Positions 1 to 11,693 of a stretch of DNA of 64,000 nucleotides are shown piece after piece. Below the pieces are notes generated by a model that was not told the origin of the DNA, ran no database searches, and saw only the letters and a list, made by a program, of their open reading frames with translations. Source of the stretch: Crataegus laevigata (Eukaryota; Streptophyta; Magnoliopsida; Rosales; Rosaceae); contig OY756945.1 of the NCBI GenBank assembly GCA_963580275.1, positions 6,827,501 through 6,891,500 on the forward strand, read 5' to 3'. The stretch's first letter is position 1, and every line of letters begins with the position of its first letter. The position numbers and the translations under genes are program-made.

Positions 1-194
1 GGATACATGAGTCACTTCACCTAAAAGCCGCTTTCACATTTTCACTTAGGGCACCCACCTACACTGGACATTGGATGAAGATCAGCTTTTGGGGTCGAGT
101 GATTTACATACTTCTTTCCAGCTGGCGAGGTTTTTAATTTCAACTTGCTTGGGCTCAGAGAAAAAAAAATTTCATTTTTTATTAAACTGTAGAT

Positions 195-1120
195 TAGGGC
201 TGGAAAAAAATCCCAAACCGAACCGAAAAATTCCCGAAACCAAACCAAAATTCCCGAAAATTTCGGTATCCAATACCGAACCGATCCCGAAATTTCGGTA
301 TGGGAATCGGTCTCAAGTTTTTGGGATTTCGGTATTCCCAAACCAAACCGAAAATATATATATTATTTAATTTTTAAATATATAGGAGTACATCTTTAAG
401 GGGAACATCATCTACCTACAATAGTGAAAATTGAAATACTTAAGGAGCACTGGAAATTGATGATGGAACATATACATGAAGGAGCTCTAAAATAAATAGT
501 GGAACATATGCATAATTTTTAAATCACATGAGATTGATAGATGAATACATAGATGCAGAATAAACACGAGAGATGATAGATGGATACATGGATAGATTAT
601 AAGTTACAATTTGCTTGATAAAACTATCTATAATATATATATTATATATGTACAAAAGTTTACTCAAACATATATTAACGTTTTAGACATAATTTTGAGG
701 ACTGACATGATTATAGCTAGATGTATTAGTTTACTCAAGCACATATTAACGTTTCAGATTGACAGATTGCTTTTGAATAGGCAGATACTGACGGGGCCTT
801 GCCATTTGATTGGTAGATTTGTGTGCACAGATTAGTAGAAACAAATTGGTAGATTGGGCCTGCCTATATGTCAATTTTTCAATATAAAATGTTGAATTTT
901 AGCCCAAAAGCATAATATGTCAAATTTTAGTCCAAAAGCCCAAAACCATTTCGGGATTCCCGATTTGTCCTGAAATCCCGAAACTATTTCGGGATTCCCA
1001 AAAATTGGGATTCTCAAAAATTTGGTTTGGGATTGGTATTTAAATTGGGATTCCCAAAAATTTCGGTTTGGGAATCGGGACATAGGTTTCGGTATGGGAT
1101 CCCATACCGAACCACCCCTA
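195..1120. mobile_element. Non-autonomous hAT-type DNA transposon
   Basis: The element begins TAGGGCTGG and ends CCACCCCTA, and is flanked on both sides by the same 8 bp, CTGTAGAT (187-194 and 1121-1128). An 8-bp TSD with TAGGG-type termini is the hAT signature. The subterminal ~160 bp at each end are inverted and rich in variants of CCGAAATTTCGG and GGTATGGGA. No transposase is visible in the AT-rich interior, so it needs a transposase in trans. A relative lies at about 28212-28879. Confidence 0.85.
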
Positions 1121-1128
1121 CTGTAGAT

Positions 1129-1966
1129 AGAAAAAATTTCATTTTTTTAGTTGACAAAAGAGTGTTGTTAATAAATAATACTGATAATAGTAATTACGAT
1201 TAATACTATTTTGATAAAGAATATCATATAATGAGTTAAATACCAAAAGATTTTGGTGGATTATTGAGTGGAAAATATAAATACCAAAAGCCCTCAAACC
1301 ATGCCTCTGTTCCTAAGATTTCATCGTGATTCCTCCCTCTCCCTCTACAAAATATGAGCAGTCCTGGGTATGAACGAAATCTTCTTCTAAGTAGACATTT
1401 AAAGGTAATACGTGAAGAAATCTACAAACTTCTTTGTCAATTTTTTTGTCTTATTTGTATGGCCAAATCTTTATCTCGTTTCTCTTGAAGGAAGACAACA
1501 TGTAATGAACAATTTTCTTGTCTTCTCATGGTCAATTTTGTTTATTATTGTTTTAGGGAACCTTAAAATCTCAATTCAACGCAATCGAATTCTAAGCCTC
1601 AATTTCATTGCTCGATCCTTTTCTTTTCTTCTTTTTTGTTCAATTTCCTTGCCTAATCTTGATATCTCATAATCACTCAATATATGTTGTACTTGCCAAC
1701 ACCATTCCCCCTCATCACTGTAGAAATCTTCATTTCTTTTGGCATGCTCATTGTGACTTTTAGCTTATTCTGGAAATGCTATAAAAGCTCCATTAATGTC
1801 CATTGAACTCTATAACAAAATTCATATAAAATTCTTTTAAAATCCGCATGAAATCTATGTGAATCCACTAAAATTCAAGCGGAGTCTATATGAATCTATT
1901 AAAATTCATAGACTCCATGGGAGTCATAATTTTATTAGAGTTCATCAAATTCTCAATTGAAAATAT
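1129..1966. other. AT-rich intergenic stretch
   Basis: No gene is supported here. Short open frames exist but have no recognisable domain. Around 1790-1960 there are several near-repeats of a phrase like AAATTCATATAAAATTC / GAATCTATTAAAATTC, i.e. low-complexity repeats. Confidence 0.4.
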
Positions 1967-2405
1967 TATCGTCTAGAGAAACAAATAAATGTAAGTAATA
2001 TTAGAACCACTTCAATTTTTTTTATCATAATCTAAAAAATTATCTCTAAAAACTTTTGTTTTGTTGTAGGCCTATTTGATCGAACTTCCAAAGAGAAAGA
2101 AGAGAGATTTAATTGTAAGGTGTGTTTGTATCACCCATTGTGCCTTTATTTATAATAGTGGAATAGTCAAAAACCTTATTTACAACTCTTAATAGATAAT
2201 TAACTCCTAATAGGTATATAAGATAAATTTCTATACCTACTAAAATTTACACAATCGCATTTTTATTCTAAATATGACTGCAATATATTTTTTTATTTGT
2301 TTGTCACTAATAACACAAATAACAAAGGAAAAAAGAAAGATGACAACTTGAGGAGAGTGTTAATTAAAGTAAAATTCCAAAACCAAACAACATAATTAGT
2401 TCTAA
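1967..2405. other. Downstream flank of AS1, duplicated at 56341-56574
   Basis: This 3' flank of the MYB gene matches 56341-56574 in the same order and orientation; shared stretches include TAGAGAAACAAATAAA, TTTATCATAATCTAAA-like sequence and GAGGAGAGTGTTAATT. The copy here carries about 220 extra bases (roughly 2065-2300). It marks the left edge of the segmental duplication. Confidence 0.7.
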
Positions 2406-3530
2406 TTAACTTGGTTTACTACTAAACCCATGATTACGAACCCCGATCGCAATCCGCTCCACAAGCTTGGCCAGCTTCGCATGCTCGCCGCCCCAAGCTT
2501 CCACAAACTTTGCTTCCTTGCCCTCCGCCTCCCTCTGCAGCGCGCTCAGCTCCTCCCTGTAATCCCTCTCTATTCTCCCCACCAACGCCTCCTCCTCCTG
2601 TCTCAAGCACCTTATCTTCGCCTCGATTTCATCCACCGCCTCCCTTCGCTTCCTTCCCTTCTCCGCCTCCAGCTGCTGCTCCAGCCTGCTCAGCCGCCAT
2701 GTCGCCTCCTTCTTCTGCTGCATCCAGCTCTGCCTCGCCTCCTCCACCTCCTTGCACAGCTGAATCAGAGTGCCCATCTGATGAAAACGTGTCGGGTCAG
2801 TGTCCGGAACCGGATCGGAGGGAGACAGCGTCAGGCTCACCGAAGGCGAAGGGGTGGTGGAGGACGTGGATGACGTTGTTGACGACGGGTTAATGTTCAT
2901 CCACTGAGTCATAACAGAAGGTGCAGTAATGGACGTCGCGGTGGAGCAGACCGACCCAAGTGAAAGTACCGGGTCGGGTTCTTGCATCATGGTGGTGGAC
3001 TGGAACGCAGCACCGTAAAGCTTTGGCTGGACGACGTATTTCTCGGCGAAGGTTTCCAGTATGTGGTCGTAGGGACCCTTAACGGCCTTCTCCGGAGACC
3101 CAATTCCGGCGACAGGAATATTCATGTCCGGTGGCAGCTGGGTGGACGACGACGACGTCGTACTGCACAGAAGGTGTTTGTTCTTTTGCCTCTGAGACTG
3201 CAACTTGAGCTGCTTCTCCTTAAAGACCTCCCACCACTTGCCGAGGCGCTTGGGGGTGCGGCCGGGGAGCTCGGCGGCAATCTTCTTCCACTTGTTGCCG
3301 TGCTTTTCCTGGAGGGAGACGACGAGGGCCTGCTCCTCCGGGGTAAGCGAGCCCTTCTTCAGACCAGGCTTCAGGTAGTTCTTCCACCGCTCCAGGCAGG
3401 ACTTGGGGTCACGGAGGAGGGGCTTCCCCATCCGCTGGGAGACCAGGCTCCACTCTTTCGGCCCATATTGCTTCACGTAGGCTCGCAGCAAGGCGTCTTC
3501 TTCCGGTTGCCAGCGCTGCCGCTCCTTCAT
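2406..3530 (-). CDS. AS1: ASYMMETRIC LEAVES1 / PHANTASTICA-type R2R3 MYB transcription factor
   Basis: A single-exon gene of 374 residues. The start chosen is the ATG at 3530 (MKERQRWQPEED), which is where family members begin; an in-frame upstream extension to 3632 has no family-like sequence. R2 spans about residues 1-53 (tryptophans in QRW, KEW, ERW) and R3 about 57-105 (NKWKKIA, KRLGKWWEVFKEK), the atypical MYB pair of the AS1/RS2/PHAN family. A Ser/Thr-rich middle is followed by a long charged coiled coil from about 265, ending LAKLVERIAIGVRNHG, the conserved C-terminus. Known role: nuclear repressor that, with the LOB-domain protein AS2, silences class I KNOX genes in leaf primordia. 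Length fits the family (Arabidopsis is about 367 residues) and the frame is intact, so the gene is probably functional. A broken piece of its 3' end lies at 56575-56655. Confidence 0.93.
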   Translation of the reverse strand: MKERQRWQPEEDALLRAYVKQYGPKEWSLVSQRMGKPLLRDPKSCLERWKNYLKPGLKKGSLTPEEQALVVSLQEKHGNKWKKIAAELPGRTPKRLGKWWEVFKEKQLKLQSQRQKNKHLLCSTTSSSSTQLPPDMNIPVAGIGSPEKAVKGPYDHILETFAEKYVVQPKLYGAAFQSTTMMQEPDPVLSLGSVCSTATSITAPSVMTQWMNINPSSTTSSTSSTTPSPSVSLTLSPSDPVPDTDPTRFHQMGTLIQLCKEVEEARQSWMQQKKEATWRLSRLEQQLEAEKGRKRREAVDEIEAKIRCLRQEEEALVGRIERDYREELSALQREAEGKEAKFVEAWGGEHAKLAKLVERIAIGVRNHGFSSKPS

Positions 3531-3851
3531 TTCATCGCCACATGTCTTCCGCCGGAATTGAGAGAGATCGGAACCGCTGACGGATGAGGAACTGATTCCA
3601 ATTCCAATCCAACAAACCCAATTCAATTCCACTTCCCGTTCTTACTAAATAGTACGGATTTGGGAAATTATTAAGGATGGAATGGAGATGGGGTATCTTT
3701 GTTTGTAATATATAGACGGGGGTGGATACTTGACGCGCCACTTCGTGGGGGGTGGTGGCATCAGTGAAAAGTGAAACGGTGGCAGTCGTATTTGCTGGTT
3801 TTAGGGCGCATTGAATGATGGTGGAGGATTTGCCCCGATGGGATTAGTCAT

Positions 3852-3885
<34 letters not shown>
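3531..3885 (-). promoter_or_regulatory. Probable AS1 5' leader and core promoter, with a GA/CT tract
   Basis: On the minus strand a TATATATTA-like box lies at about 3706-3715, roughly 180 bp before the AS1 start. Further upstream is a (GA)n run at 3853-3882, which reads as a CT-rich pyrimidine tract in the direction of transcription, common in plant core promoters. Assignment rests on position only. Confidence 0.4.
3853..3882. repeat. (GA)n microsatellite
   Basis: About 15 uninterrupted GA dinucleotides upstream of the AS1-type gene. Confidence 0.9.
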
Positions 3886-4535
3886 GGGGCGGGTGAGTGA
3901 CAGTGATTAGTCAGAGAGTGGTGGACAGGCGACTGGACTGGACTAGGGCAATACTGGACAGCAAGACTCTCCCTACCTCACATTTACTGTGCATGGATAG
4001 CAAAGATGCCGAGTGGAATTGAACCCCCAATCCTATCCGTATATGTACTACACTAGTTTACTCTAGTAACTATTCAATTACTGTGTTGATAGGAAAAAAT
4101 GCATATGCCTTGGTGTGGCCTAGACTTGTAGGTTGGTGGCTTCGTCTCAACGACAGTGGGGAAGTTAGAATTTTTATCATATAAAAGCGTCAAAAAATGA
4201 ACTAAAACCTAGTTATGTATGAGATTACAAACAAAGAAAAATTGATTACATTTCAACAAGATAATTTGCAGTTATCTTTGGTGAGCTTTCAATAAGTTCA
4301 TAATTAATCTCATTGAGTATTTCTAATAAACAAGCAATTATCCTTGCCGTACTAGTCCTTGTTTGGTAAACTTGCAAAAAAAGAGACATTAAATTAGACA
4401 ACAATAAAATCGGTTATGAAACAATTCCAATCGTCTTCAGTCTAACTAGCTAATGGGCATGTCACTTGTTAATTAATCAAATGGATGCTCAAACAAAAAA
4501 GTAATCAAAAAGTTAGAACACTATGATTAAATTCT
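3886..4535. other. Intergenic, nothing recognised
   Basis: AT-rich sequence without a supported coding region, inverted termini or tandem repeats. Confidence 0.4.
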
Positions 4536-4927
4536 TGATAAGAGCACCTCTAACGGGCTAGCCAAACCACGGCGAACCATATATGGTTGAAACTCCCCAA
4601 GTACTGCAAATGCACAAACGCAAATGGTATGTGCGCATCAATGCATGTGTAATAATGAGAGTGTAATGTTGAAAGGGGTAATTGTTTGTGTTGTTGTGTC
4701 TTGTTCTTGTATATAAAGACGAGACCCATCAACGCATTTATCGGATCTGTTTTGGTTGCTTTTTCTCCTTCTTTTGTTTTCTCACTGTGGTGTGCAGGGT
4801 GGGGATTTCAGGATTCAAACTTAGGATTTATATGCACCAACATATTCATGCACATAAAAGATGGAAGGAAAATCCAGTTAGTTGCATCAAAGCATTCTAT
4901 TCACGTGTCGGGCCTAATGCTCTTATC
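4536..4927. mobile_element. Possible MITE of about 390 bp
   Basis: The stretch starts GATAAGAGCA and ends TGCTCTTATC, a perfect 10-bp terminal inverted repeat, with weaker inverted similarity just inside (GGGCTAG versus CGGGCCTAA). No clear TSD was found, so the class is open. Confidence 0.45.
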
Positions 4928-5534
4928 TCACCACTAAAAAAATGAGTATACATACTTTTTAGATACGTTGGGTGCACCATTATTGTGACGTTTTGTGTCA
5001 ATAATACAATGTTATACATATAAATTTTTGTCCATATGAGTTTATGTTATAATCACAAGATACCACAATAAGCACAAGACATCACAGTGATAATGTACTT
5101 GTGCCGCATAAGTCCTTATGATGCTGAAGGCGTTTCACATCAAAGACGGAAGGTTAAGAAAATAGTTTAAATGATCTCATGGTTTCTCGTCCTCATGCTT
5201 CAATGTCACCTGTTATGCCGTTTACTTATATTAATATATGAATAATTCACAAATAATATGCACATATATCTAACTACAATTCGTAGGAACGTAAAAACTT
5301 CTACTTTTAAGAGAATTAGGCAAGTATTTCACACATTTGGACCTGCTATATATTTGCCACTACTACCTAACAAGTTTTGCTGCTGCTCTACTTGTGACAG
5401 GTCCCCACTAACTTTGTGGTTGATATATTCATTCTTTGAGGCACATGGAAATGGAGCTCCAGAATACTCAAAAAAGTGCTTTCTTTGAGGCTGATTTGGT
5501 TGGAGCCGAGATGCAGATAAGGTAAAAATTAAAA
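4928..5534. other. Intergenic, nothing recognised
   Basis: AT-rich spacer upstream of the tRNA gene; no coding region or repeat structure could be supported. Confidence 0.35.
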
Positions 5535-5605
5535 TGCGCATACAGGGAATCGTACCCTGGTCAGTACCGTGGGAGGGTACTATGATACCACTACACCAGA
5601 TGCGC
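5535..5605 (-). tRNA. tRNA-Gly (anticodon CCC)
   Basis: Read on the minus strand the 71 nt fold into a tRNA. Acceptor GCGCAT pairs with ATGCGC; the D arm contains TAGTGGTATCA; the anticodon stem GTACC/GGTAC encloses loop CTCCCAC with anticodon CCC (reads GGG, glycine); the T arm is CAGGG/CCCTG. The discriminator base is A. A run of four T follows directly on the transcribed strand (AAAA at 5531-5534), a suitable Pol III terminator. Two departures: the T loop reads TACGATT instead of the usual TTCGATT, and the seventh acceptor pair is a C/T mismatch. It may be a slightly weakened gene or a young pseudogene. Confidence 0.85.
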
Positions 5606-6440
5606 TTGCTGTTACATCATCAACTTATAAATATCTAAGAAATTGCTTTCGACAAATGGCCCAAGCTTAATTCATGGCCATGAATTATGACGTCTAGAGT
5701 TTCAAAATCTCTAATTGCCGGCCCGTTTATGGTATTTTGGATGCTGACGAGTAATTTGAGTCGAACTCTGCACGAGTATAGAACCCGAGGTATATACAGT
5801 TGGAAGACAATTAATGTTAATCTGTTCCTGCGAATATTAATTTGTGTTCAGCCATATATAAATTGATATGAACACGACACAAATATAAATAAGTTCCAAG
5901 TTTGATATATTTTTGCCCCTAGTTGTTGGAAACCGAATCGTTTCTAAAGGCCAATTCTTCACCATGCATTGTGGCATCCAAGTTTCAAAAGCTCGAGTTG
6001 CATGACCTTTCATGGTAGGGTTGGTAATTTGTACAACTTTTGTTCATTATCCTTTTGAATGTCGATAAACTCATGAGTTGACATGAATACTAAACATATA
6101 TAAATAGGTAAATCCGAACTATCCGTAACTGCACATCTAACATCTCCTTTTACACAATACATGTCATACACTTCTTTTCATGAACATCCGTCAACTTCAA
6201 TTGATTTATTGTATGAAATCTAGCAAATGTGACAGTATTGTGCGTGAAATTAATCGATCATCCATGCGTCACATATTGATTAATTGATGGAAAATGTTGT
6301 TTGGTTGCTTTTGCAGTAAAAGTTCAATGACTCAACGTGTACGAGATCAACGAGCGAAATCGTTCAAGCCCTGCATATCTCATTTTAAGCCAGAAACCTG
6401 TGCATGCTCTCGGAGACCTTGTGCCCTTCGCAAACAAACT
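5606..6440. other. Intergenic, nothing recognised
   Basis: No coding region, inverted repeat or tandem array could be supported in this stretch. Confidence 0.35.
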
Positions 6441-6672
6441 AATTTTATTTTTATTTGAAAATTAGATCACCAATTTTATTTGAAAATTATATAATGATTT
6501 TGTTATACGTATTGTATCAATTTTACTATAGTTGCACAGATAAATTTCTATTTTCCAATATTTATTAAAAATTAGAAAGGAAAATTATTCTAAACCCTTG
6601 TTAATCAGGAAGCATAACTACAAAAGAAATATAATAATCCAGGATTAGCAAATTGAGAGCAAGCCTAAACCT
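6441..6672. other. Duplicated segment, copy A, upstream of the WD-like pseudogene
   Basis: Matches about 56785-56990 nearly base for base (for example TTTCTATTTTCCAATATTTA and AATCCAGGATTAGCAAATTG). In copy B this sequence follows the AS1 remnant directly, so the AS1 body and about 3.9 kb in total are missing there. Confidence 0.8.
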
Positions 6673-6675
6673 TTA

Positions 6676-7753
6676 GGCCTCGTTTGGCAGCTCGGACTGT
6701 ACTGACTATTTTAATCGGATATGATAAATAGCCATCGGATAGTATTGACTAAATTAGTCGAGCGTTTGATGCAATATCGGATTAATGACCGTATTAGTTA
6801 TACTGTGTTTAGTACTAAACCGGATTAAAAAAAAGGAAAAAAAACCAAATTAATACCTATTGAATTTTTATCATATTTATATCATTTTTTTTATAATTTA
6901 TGATAAGAAGCAAATGAAAAAAGCCCCAAAGAGAACTTTGGCCGGGGACATCCACAGTTCCTTTTCCGACTTGATGAGGAAAAATATATGGGGTTACTTC
7001 TAATTTTGAGACTTGTGCAGATTCTTCTTGTACTGCTTCTTTCCTTCAAATCCTATTTGTATTTATCTAGGAGAAACACGATTTCGATCATGGCTGATTA
7101 GTCACTGCCATAACCACCTTCAATTTCCTTCAAGATACCAATTCAAAACTTGAGAGCAACCTCCAATTACAGACTCGGTGCTTGCTCACTCAACGAGCAG
7201 AAAATTGTTTTACAGGTGAGTTACTGCAGATCTCTCCCTAGGTTTGGTTAAATTCGAAATCTGAAACATAAAGATGGGAGGTGATATATTTGAATTCAAC
7301 CTCCCGGCAACCACCGCCACCATCAGGACAAAAACCTAGATAACAATTTCCCAAAAAACAAAAACTCAGATAACATCTTTCCTATTCTAGTTTGATCCGT
7401 CACCATGGATGTCTAAATAAAGACACCATTGCCTGGGTTTAGTTTGCCACTTAGGATTTTCTGTTTGTATGTGCTTGATGTTGATTGGACGTGGACAGGG
7501 AGAAAGAGAGAAGGAATACTTGGATGAGGATTTGCGATGTGCAGGAGCAGAAAGTTGGAGAAGGCGAGCGTGATTTGTGACTCGGCTAATTATACGGAGG
7601 TTTTGGAGAGTATAAATTAGCGGGTGTGAGGGGTACTAAATGGTGGGACCATTTTAGTGTATCCGGTGCTTAATTAGTACAAGTGAGCACCAAACAACTG
7701 CTACGGTATTATTAATACCATCCAATCTTTTATACAGCGTGCCAAACAAGGCC
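6676..7753. mobile_element. PIF/Harbinger (Tourist-like) non-autonomous element, 1,078 bp
   Basis: Terminal inverted repeats are GGCCTCGTTTGGCA at the left and TGCCAAACAAGGCC at the right (one mismatch), flanked by the 3-bp TSD TTA at 6673-6675 and 7754-7756. TTA TSDs with GGCCT-type ends define Tourist/PIF-Harbinger elements. The paralogous segment at about 56985-56992 reads straight across, giving the empty site (one extra T remains here). The interior has no transposase; 7020-7550 resembles unique, leader-like sequence and may be captured. Confidence 0.88.
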
Positions 7754-7756
7754 TTA

Positions 7757-8121
7757 GACTTTTACTTTTGCAACAATTTCATAATGGGAAAATCTCACTT
7801 TGGATCTCTCATTAAATTGGAAGTCTCAAATCTCAAACCATCCCCAAATACCAAACCAAATCCAAAAGAACAAAAATTCAAAGACAATGTTCCTCTTGTT
7901 CCTCCCACACAACAACAACTAACAAAAATCTCAGACAGGGGTTGTGGTGGTTTTGTTTGTTGGGGGCTATCATATTCTTCCTCTTCCTCTTCTTCTTCTT
8001 CTTCTCACTCCTCTTCTAATGGTAGTTGTCCAAGCTTCCAAGCTCAGCCTCCCAAACCATTCTCTCTCCTCCCCTCCCCAAATAACTTCCCTCCTGTTCG
8101 AACCCCATTCTCTCTCTCTAG
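7757..8121 (+). pseudogene. Copy A leader of the WD-like gene
   Basis: This matches 56993-57345, the sequence just upstream of the start codon of the intact WD-like gene. It includes the shared (TTC)n-rich stretch and CCAAGCTTCCAAGCTCAGCC. It is separated from the coding remnant by the 2 kb insertion that follows. Confidence 0.8.
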
Positions 8122-10149
8122 AGGTAAGGCCCAGTAGGGGCACATGCCCCATCTCATCCCTTTTCTGTTTTGTTTTGTGTTTTGGCATTACAAATTATTC
8201 AATTAATCATTCCCCTTTTTCGCTTTGCAAATTATTCAATTAATCATATTAAAATAGTGAAAATCTTCTTTTAGTTTTTAAATGCGCCTCCGTCTTGTAT
8301 ATTTTTCTCACGCACTAATGTCTAAACCTTGTTGAGTTGCATGTATTTGGTTAATTAGTACAAATAAGCATTAGATTATCAACAATTAAAGACAAAATTA
8401 GACAATAGAGTAATAAAATTAGGCATTTTAAAATTAATTTTTTCAGCATTTTGATGCGATGTAAAACAACACTCAAATTAAACCCTCTTGTTGACAATTG
8501 TAGTAAAGATGTAAGTAGGGATCGTTCTAGGCCGGGGATTAGGAGGGATTGCTAATCTACTCAAACCTGACTTTAAAACACCAAACAAGACTAAAAAAAA
8601 CACAAAACTAAGCAAAAGACACTCAACTAGACTCAAATAACTAACTAGATACAAACTAGGACATATTCTAACTTAACTAAAAACAACGAAAACAAACCAA
8701 ATTGGACAGATTGGAACCAAAAGACATTAAATATAAGAGGGGATTGGGTTTTGACGAATTTAAAGTAAAAACAAAACACACTTTATAAAAATAGTTTCAA
8801 AAGACAGATTTGGCGAATTGAATGGATGATGGACTAGCTAGAGGGTTCTTCTCCACACATGACACACTTGCATACAAACCAATTTTCAGTTGTTCTTTCA
8901 ATAAACCATGAATCTCAACACCCCAGATTAACCGTGAACAACACTTTTTTAACCTTCAAGTTTTCCTTAAGTTATTGAATTGGACGGAAAAGTGCATACA
9001 ACAATTCAAAACATTCTTCAAAAGTCCCCTACGTGAACAGCACAATAGAGATACAATCAAAGATCATTAAGCTTTGTGAAAACTATAAGCATTGACGAGG
9101 CATTCGTAGCTATGAACAACATGATACTCTTGCCAAGAATTCACTTAACGCGATTGTGACTAGCAACCTCCACTACTTGTGAATATAAGTTCATAACAAT
9201 TAGGTGAAACTCCCTTATATTCTAGCATCAAATTCATGCATGCAAACTAAGTATGCATCCTTAATCGACATACAAGAATAAGTTATAAATCAAGCAGTTA
9301 AGCAAATTGAATTCACAACTCATGAAATCACAACTGAAGGTAATCAATTCATATTACAAATATGTTCATGGCTTTGAATCACCTCTAGCCAAAACGAATT
9401 TAGTTCCACATATTTACAATTAAACAACTATAATTGAATTTAAACATGATAAACAAAAGTAGAAGACACCTAGAACGCTCCAACAATCCAATGTCTTGAA
9501 TGGTTAGCACAGCTCCAAGTCCTCTTCCTTTCTTGCAAACATGCGGCACCAAGGTGGGTGTGGTGTTTGGATGGTCTAGGGGATGTGGTAGAGATTGGAT
9601 AGGTTGAGAGAGTATGGAAGGGTGGTAGGGGATGGATAGGAAAAGAGGTGGATGGAAATGGATGGAGGAAGAAGGAAACTTGTGGCAAAAATTGTGTTGT
9701 TTATGGAATGTGTTGTAAATGTGAATTGGTGTCTTTGGCCTTGATGGAGAAGCCTATTTATAGGCTTTGAGAATGAATCACTACCATCCATTTTCTTGGT
9801 GAGAATGAATCACCACCATCCATTTTGTTGGTGAGAATGAATCACAACCATCCATTTTTTATGCTCCCCATGCATGCAATCCATTTCACCCCAAAATAGC
9901 TCCAAATTGCACCAAAATGCACTTCTTTGCTAACTTTGTTATTTAGAACCTACAAACACACGAAAATAGCTTAAAACATTCTAATAAGATGAAACTAATT
10001 AAGTAAATGCAAGGAAACAAACTAATAAAGTCACATAAATATGTTCCTATCACATTTGTAAAAGAACTTGCTTTATTTGTCCAAAAGGGAGCTCAAATTT
10101 TTTAAAGTGCCCCATCTTAGTTAAATTTCTGACTTCGTCCATGCTCTAG
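8122..10149. mobile_element. Composite insertion of about 2.0 kb splitting copy A
   Basis: The paralogue reads CTCTAG then CCCTCATGCA without interruption; here CTCTAG (8116-8121) is followed by 2,028 unrelated bases and then CTCTAG again (10144-10149), so the 6 bp look like a TSD. Inside lies a second unit of about 1.6 kb, roughly 8460-10053, whose minus strand begins TGATAGGAACATAT and carries a TATA box (CTATAAATAGG, about 9752-9763). It could be a solo LTR in minus orientation. No coding domain was recognised. Confidence 0.6.
9769..9862. repeat. Three tandem copies of a 32-bp unit
   Basis: Units start at 9769, 9801 and 9833, each reading GAGAATGAATCA(C) then ACCATCCATTTT with few changes. 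They lie just upstream of the minus-strand TATA box in the inserted element. Confidence 0.8.
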
Positions 10150-10569
10150 CCCTCATGCATTCTGACTCCACTTTTTCTCTCATCCTTTCTTTCCCTCTCC
10201 TCTATCCCTCCTCCCCAAATCCTAATTGCCCTTCCCTCATCTTCCTCCACCTTCCTCCTCCTCCAAAACCCTAACCCTAACCCCAACACCCAGACCCTCT
10301 TCATTGCCTCTGGGCCTCACAAAGGTGGGTCACAGGTCCTGCTCAGGTTCTACATTCTGCAGAATCGAAAACAATTTGTGAGGGCTCAAGTTGTTTGTAA
10401 CCAGAAAGGGCTAAAATTTGATGGGAAATTGGGGGTTTTGGTTGATGCCCATCATGGGGTTTCGATTAAGCTTGCCGGGTCGGTCAATTTCTTACCATGT
10501 ACTCTGTTTCGAGCTCAAATATATGGTTTTCATTGTGAAAGAAATTGGCGATGGCAACAATGGTGATGA

Positions 10570-11273
10570 TGTAGGAGTTTTCCCATTGTTCAATAGCCTT
10601 TATAAAGGCCTACTCCTTGATTCTAATAATTAGAACTTGGACCAATTGGAAATGGATTGAAGGCTTAGGCTTTATGGTTGTGTGGATTAAGCTTATATAA
10701 TATAGCCTAAATACAATCAATATTAATTAATCAAGACAAGGGCCTTGGGATTAATTAATCAAATTTATTAATTTTAATTTTGGATTAAGTTTTTAATTAA
10801 TTTATTAATTAAAAACGTTTTGATTAAACAACACAGCTCTTAGAAAGAGTTGTGTACTTTCAAATATGTTGAACAAGTATTTTAAAGGGTGTGAAACAGC
10901 CTATATATCTGCAATCACAATATCCAAGTTAGATCATCTTTTCTTCCTTCTTCTTTTCCGTACAATCTTTCCAGAGAGTAAACACACAAGGCAAATTCGC
11001 TAGAATTCTATAATCCGGTGCAGATTGTAGAATTAGGTAGTTGTATCCTGGTCGAGCAGACGTTGTAGAACCACAAGCACAAGAGTGGGACAGAAATATT
11101 GTTCGAAGGACATAACTTTTGCGCTAACCTCTACTTGTTGTAATCAAGTTAGTACCATTGATATTTATGTATTTCATTATGTATAGTAAGTAAGTTTTAT
11201 ATTAATAAAGTATTATAATTTCGAGTTCTGTTATTTCTGTTATTTTTATTTATTTCTGAATTGTTCTCCAACA
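10570..11273 (+). mobile_element. Solo LTR, copia-like, 704 bp
   Basis: It starts TGTAGGAG and ends CTCCAACA (TG...CA), and is flanked by a perfect 5-bp TSD, GATGA, at 10565-10569 and 11274-11278. The paralogous exon at 57776 provides the empty site. No internal retrotransposon region remains, so this is a recombination-derived solo LTR. Copia affiliation is inferred from the ends only. Confidence 0.88.
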
Positions 11274-11489
11274 GATGATGAGGTGGTTGTGAAGTTGATG
11301 AGGTGTGCTATAATTGGGTGTTGCAAGCTGGTTTGGTCGATTAGAATTTCGTTTGGGGTCTTGATCTTAGGAGAAGATAATGGAGTTAGGGTTTTTAATT
11401 TGATGCAACTTGTTAAAAGGCGGGTTCGAAAGGCCAAGACTTTGAGTTTGAGTTCGAAAAATGAGGGTCAAAATCTGGGTTTTCCTAAT

Positions 11490-11693
11490 GAGTAATGTTA
11501 TTCATACCATGTTTTTGTAGCACATTTTTATACCACATTAGGTGGCATTTGATGTGAACAACCACAGCATTTGAAAAATATGTGAAACCCAAGGAAAGAA
11601 AGGAGAAAGACTCCTCGTATACCACCTTAGGTGGCTGTCCACATCAGATACCACGTAAGGTGGTATAGAAATATGGTATAAATAACATTACTC
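11490..11693. mobile_element. MULE-type MITE, 204 bp
   Basis: The 20-bp TIRs GAGTAATGTTATTCATACCA and its near-perfect inverse differ at one base, and the flanking 9-bp TSD is TTTCCTAAT (11481-11489 and 11694-11702). A 9-bp TSD indicates Mutator-type mobilisation. The paralogue at 57966-57976 is the empty site. A longer relative is at 12788-13052. Confidence 0.9.

Noticed and set aside
2430..3587. Long plus-strand open frames opposite AS1
   Set aside because: They are shadows of the GC-rich AS1 coding strand and read as Leu/Pro-rich nonsense without domains.
3531..3632. An earlier in-frame start for AS1 at 3632
   Set aside because: The extra 34 residues have no family similarity and MKERQRW is the conserved start.
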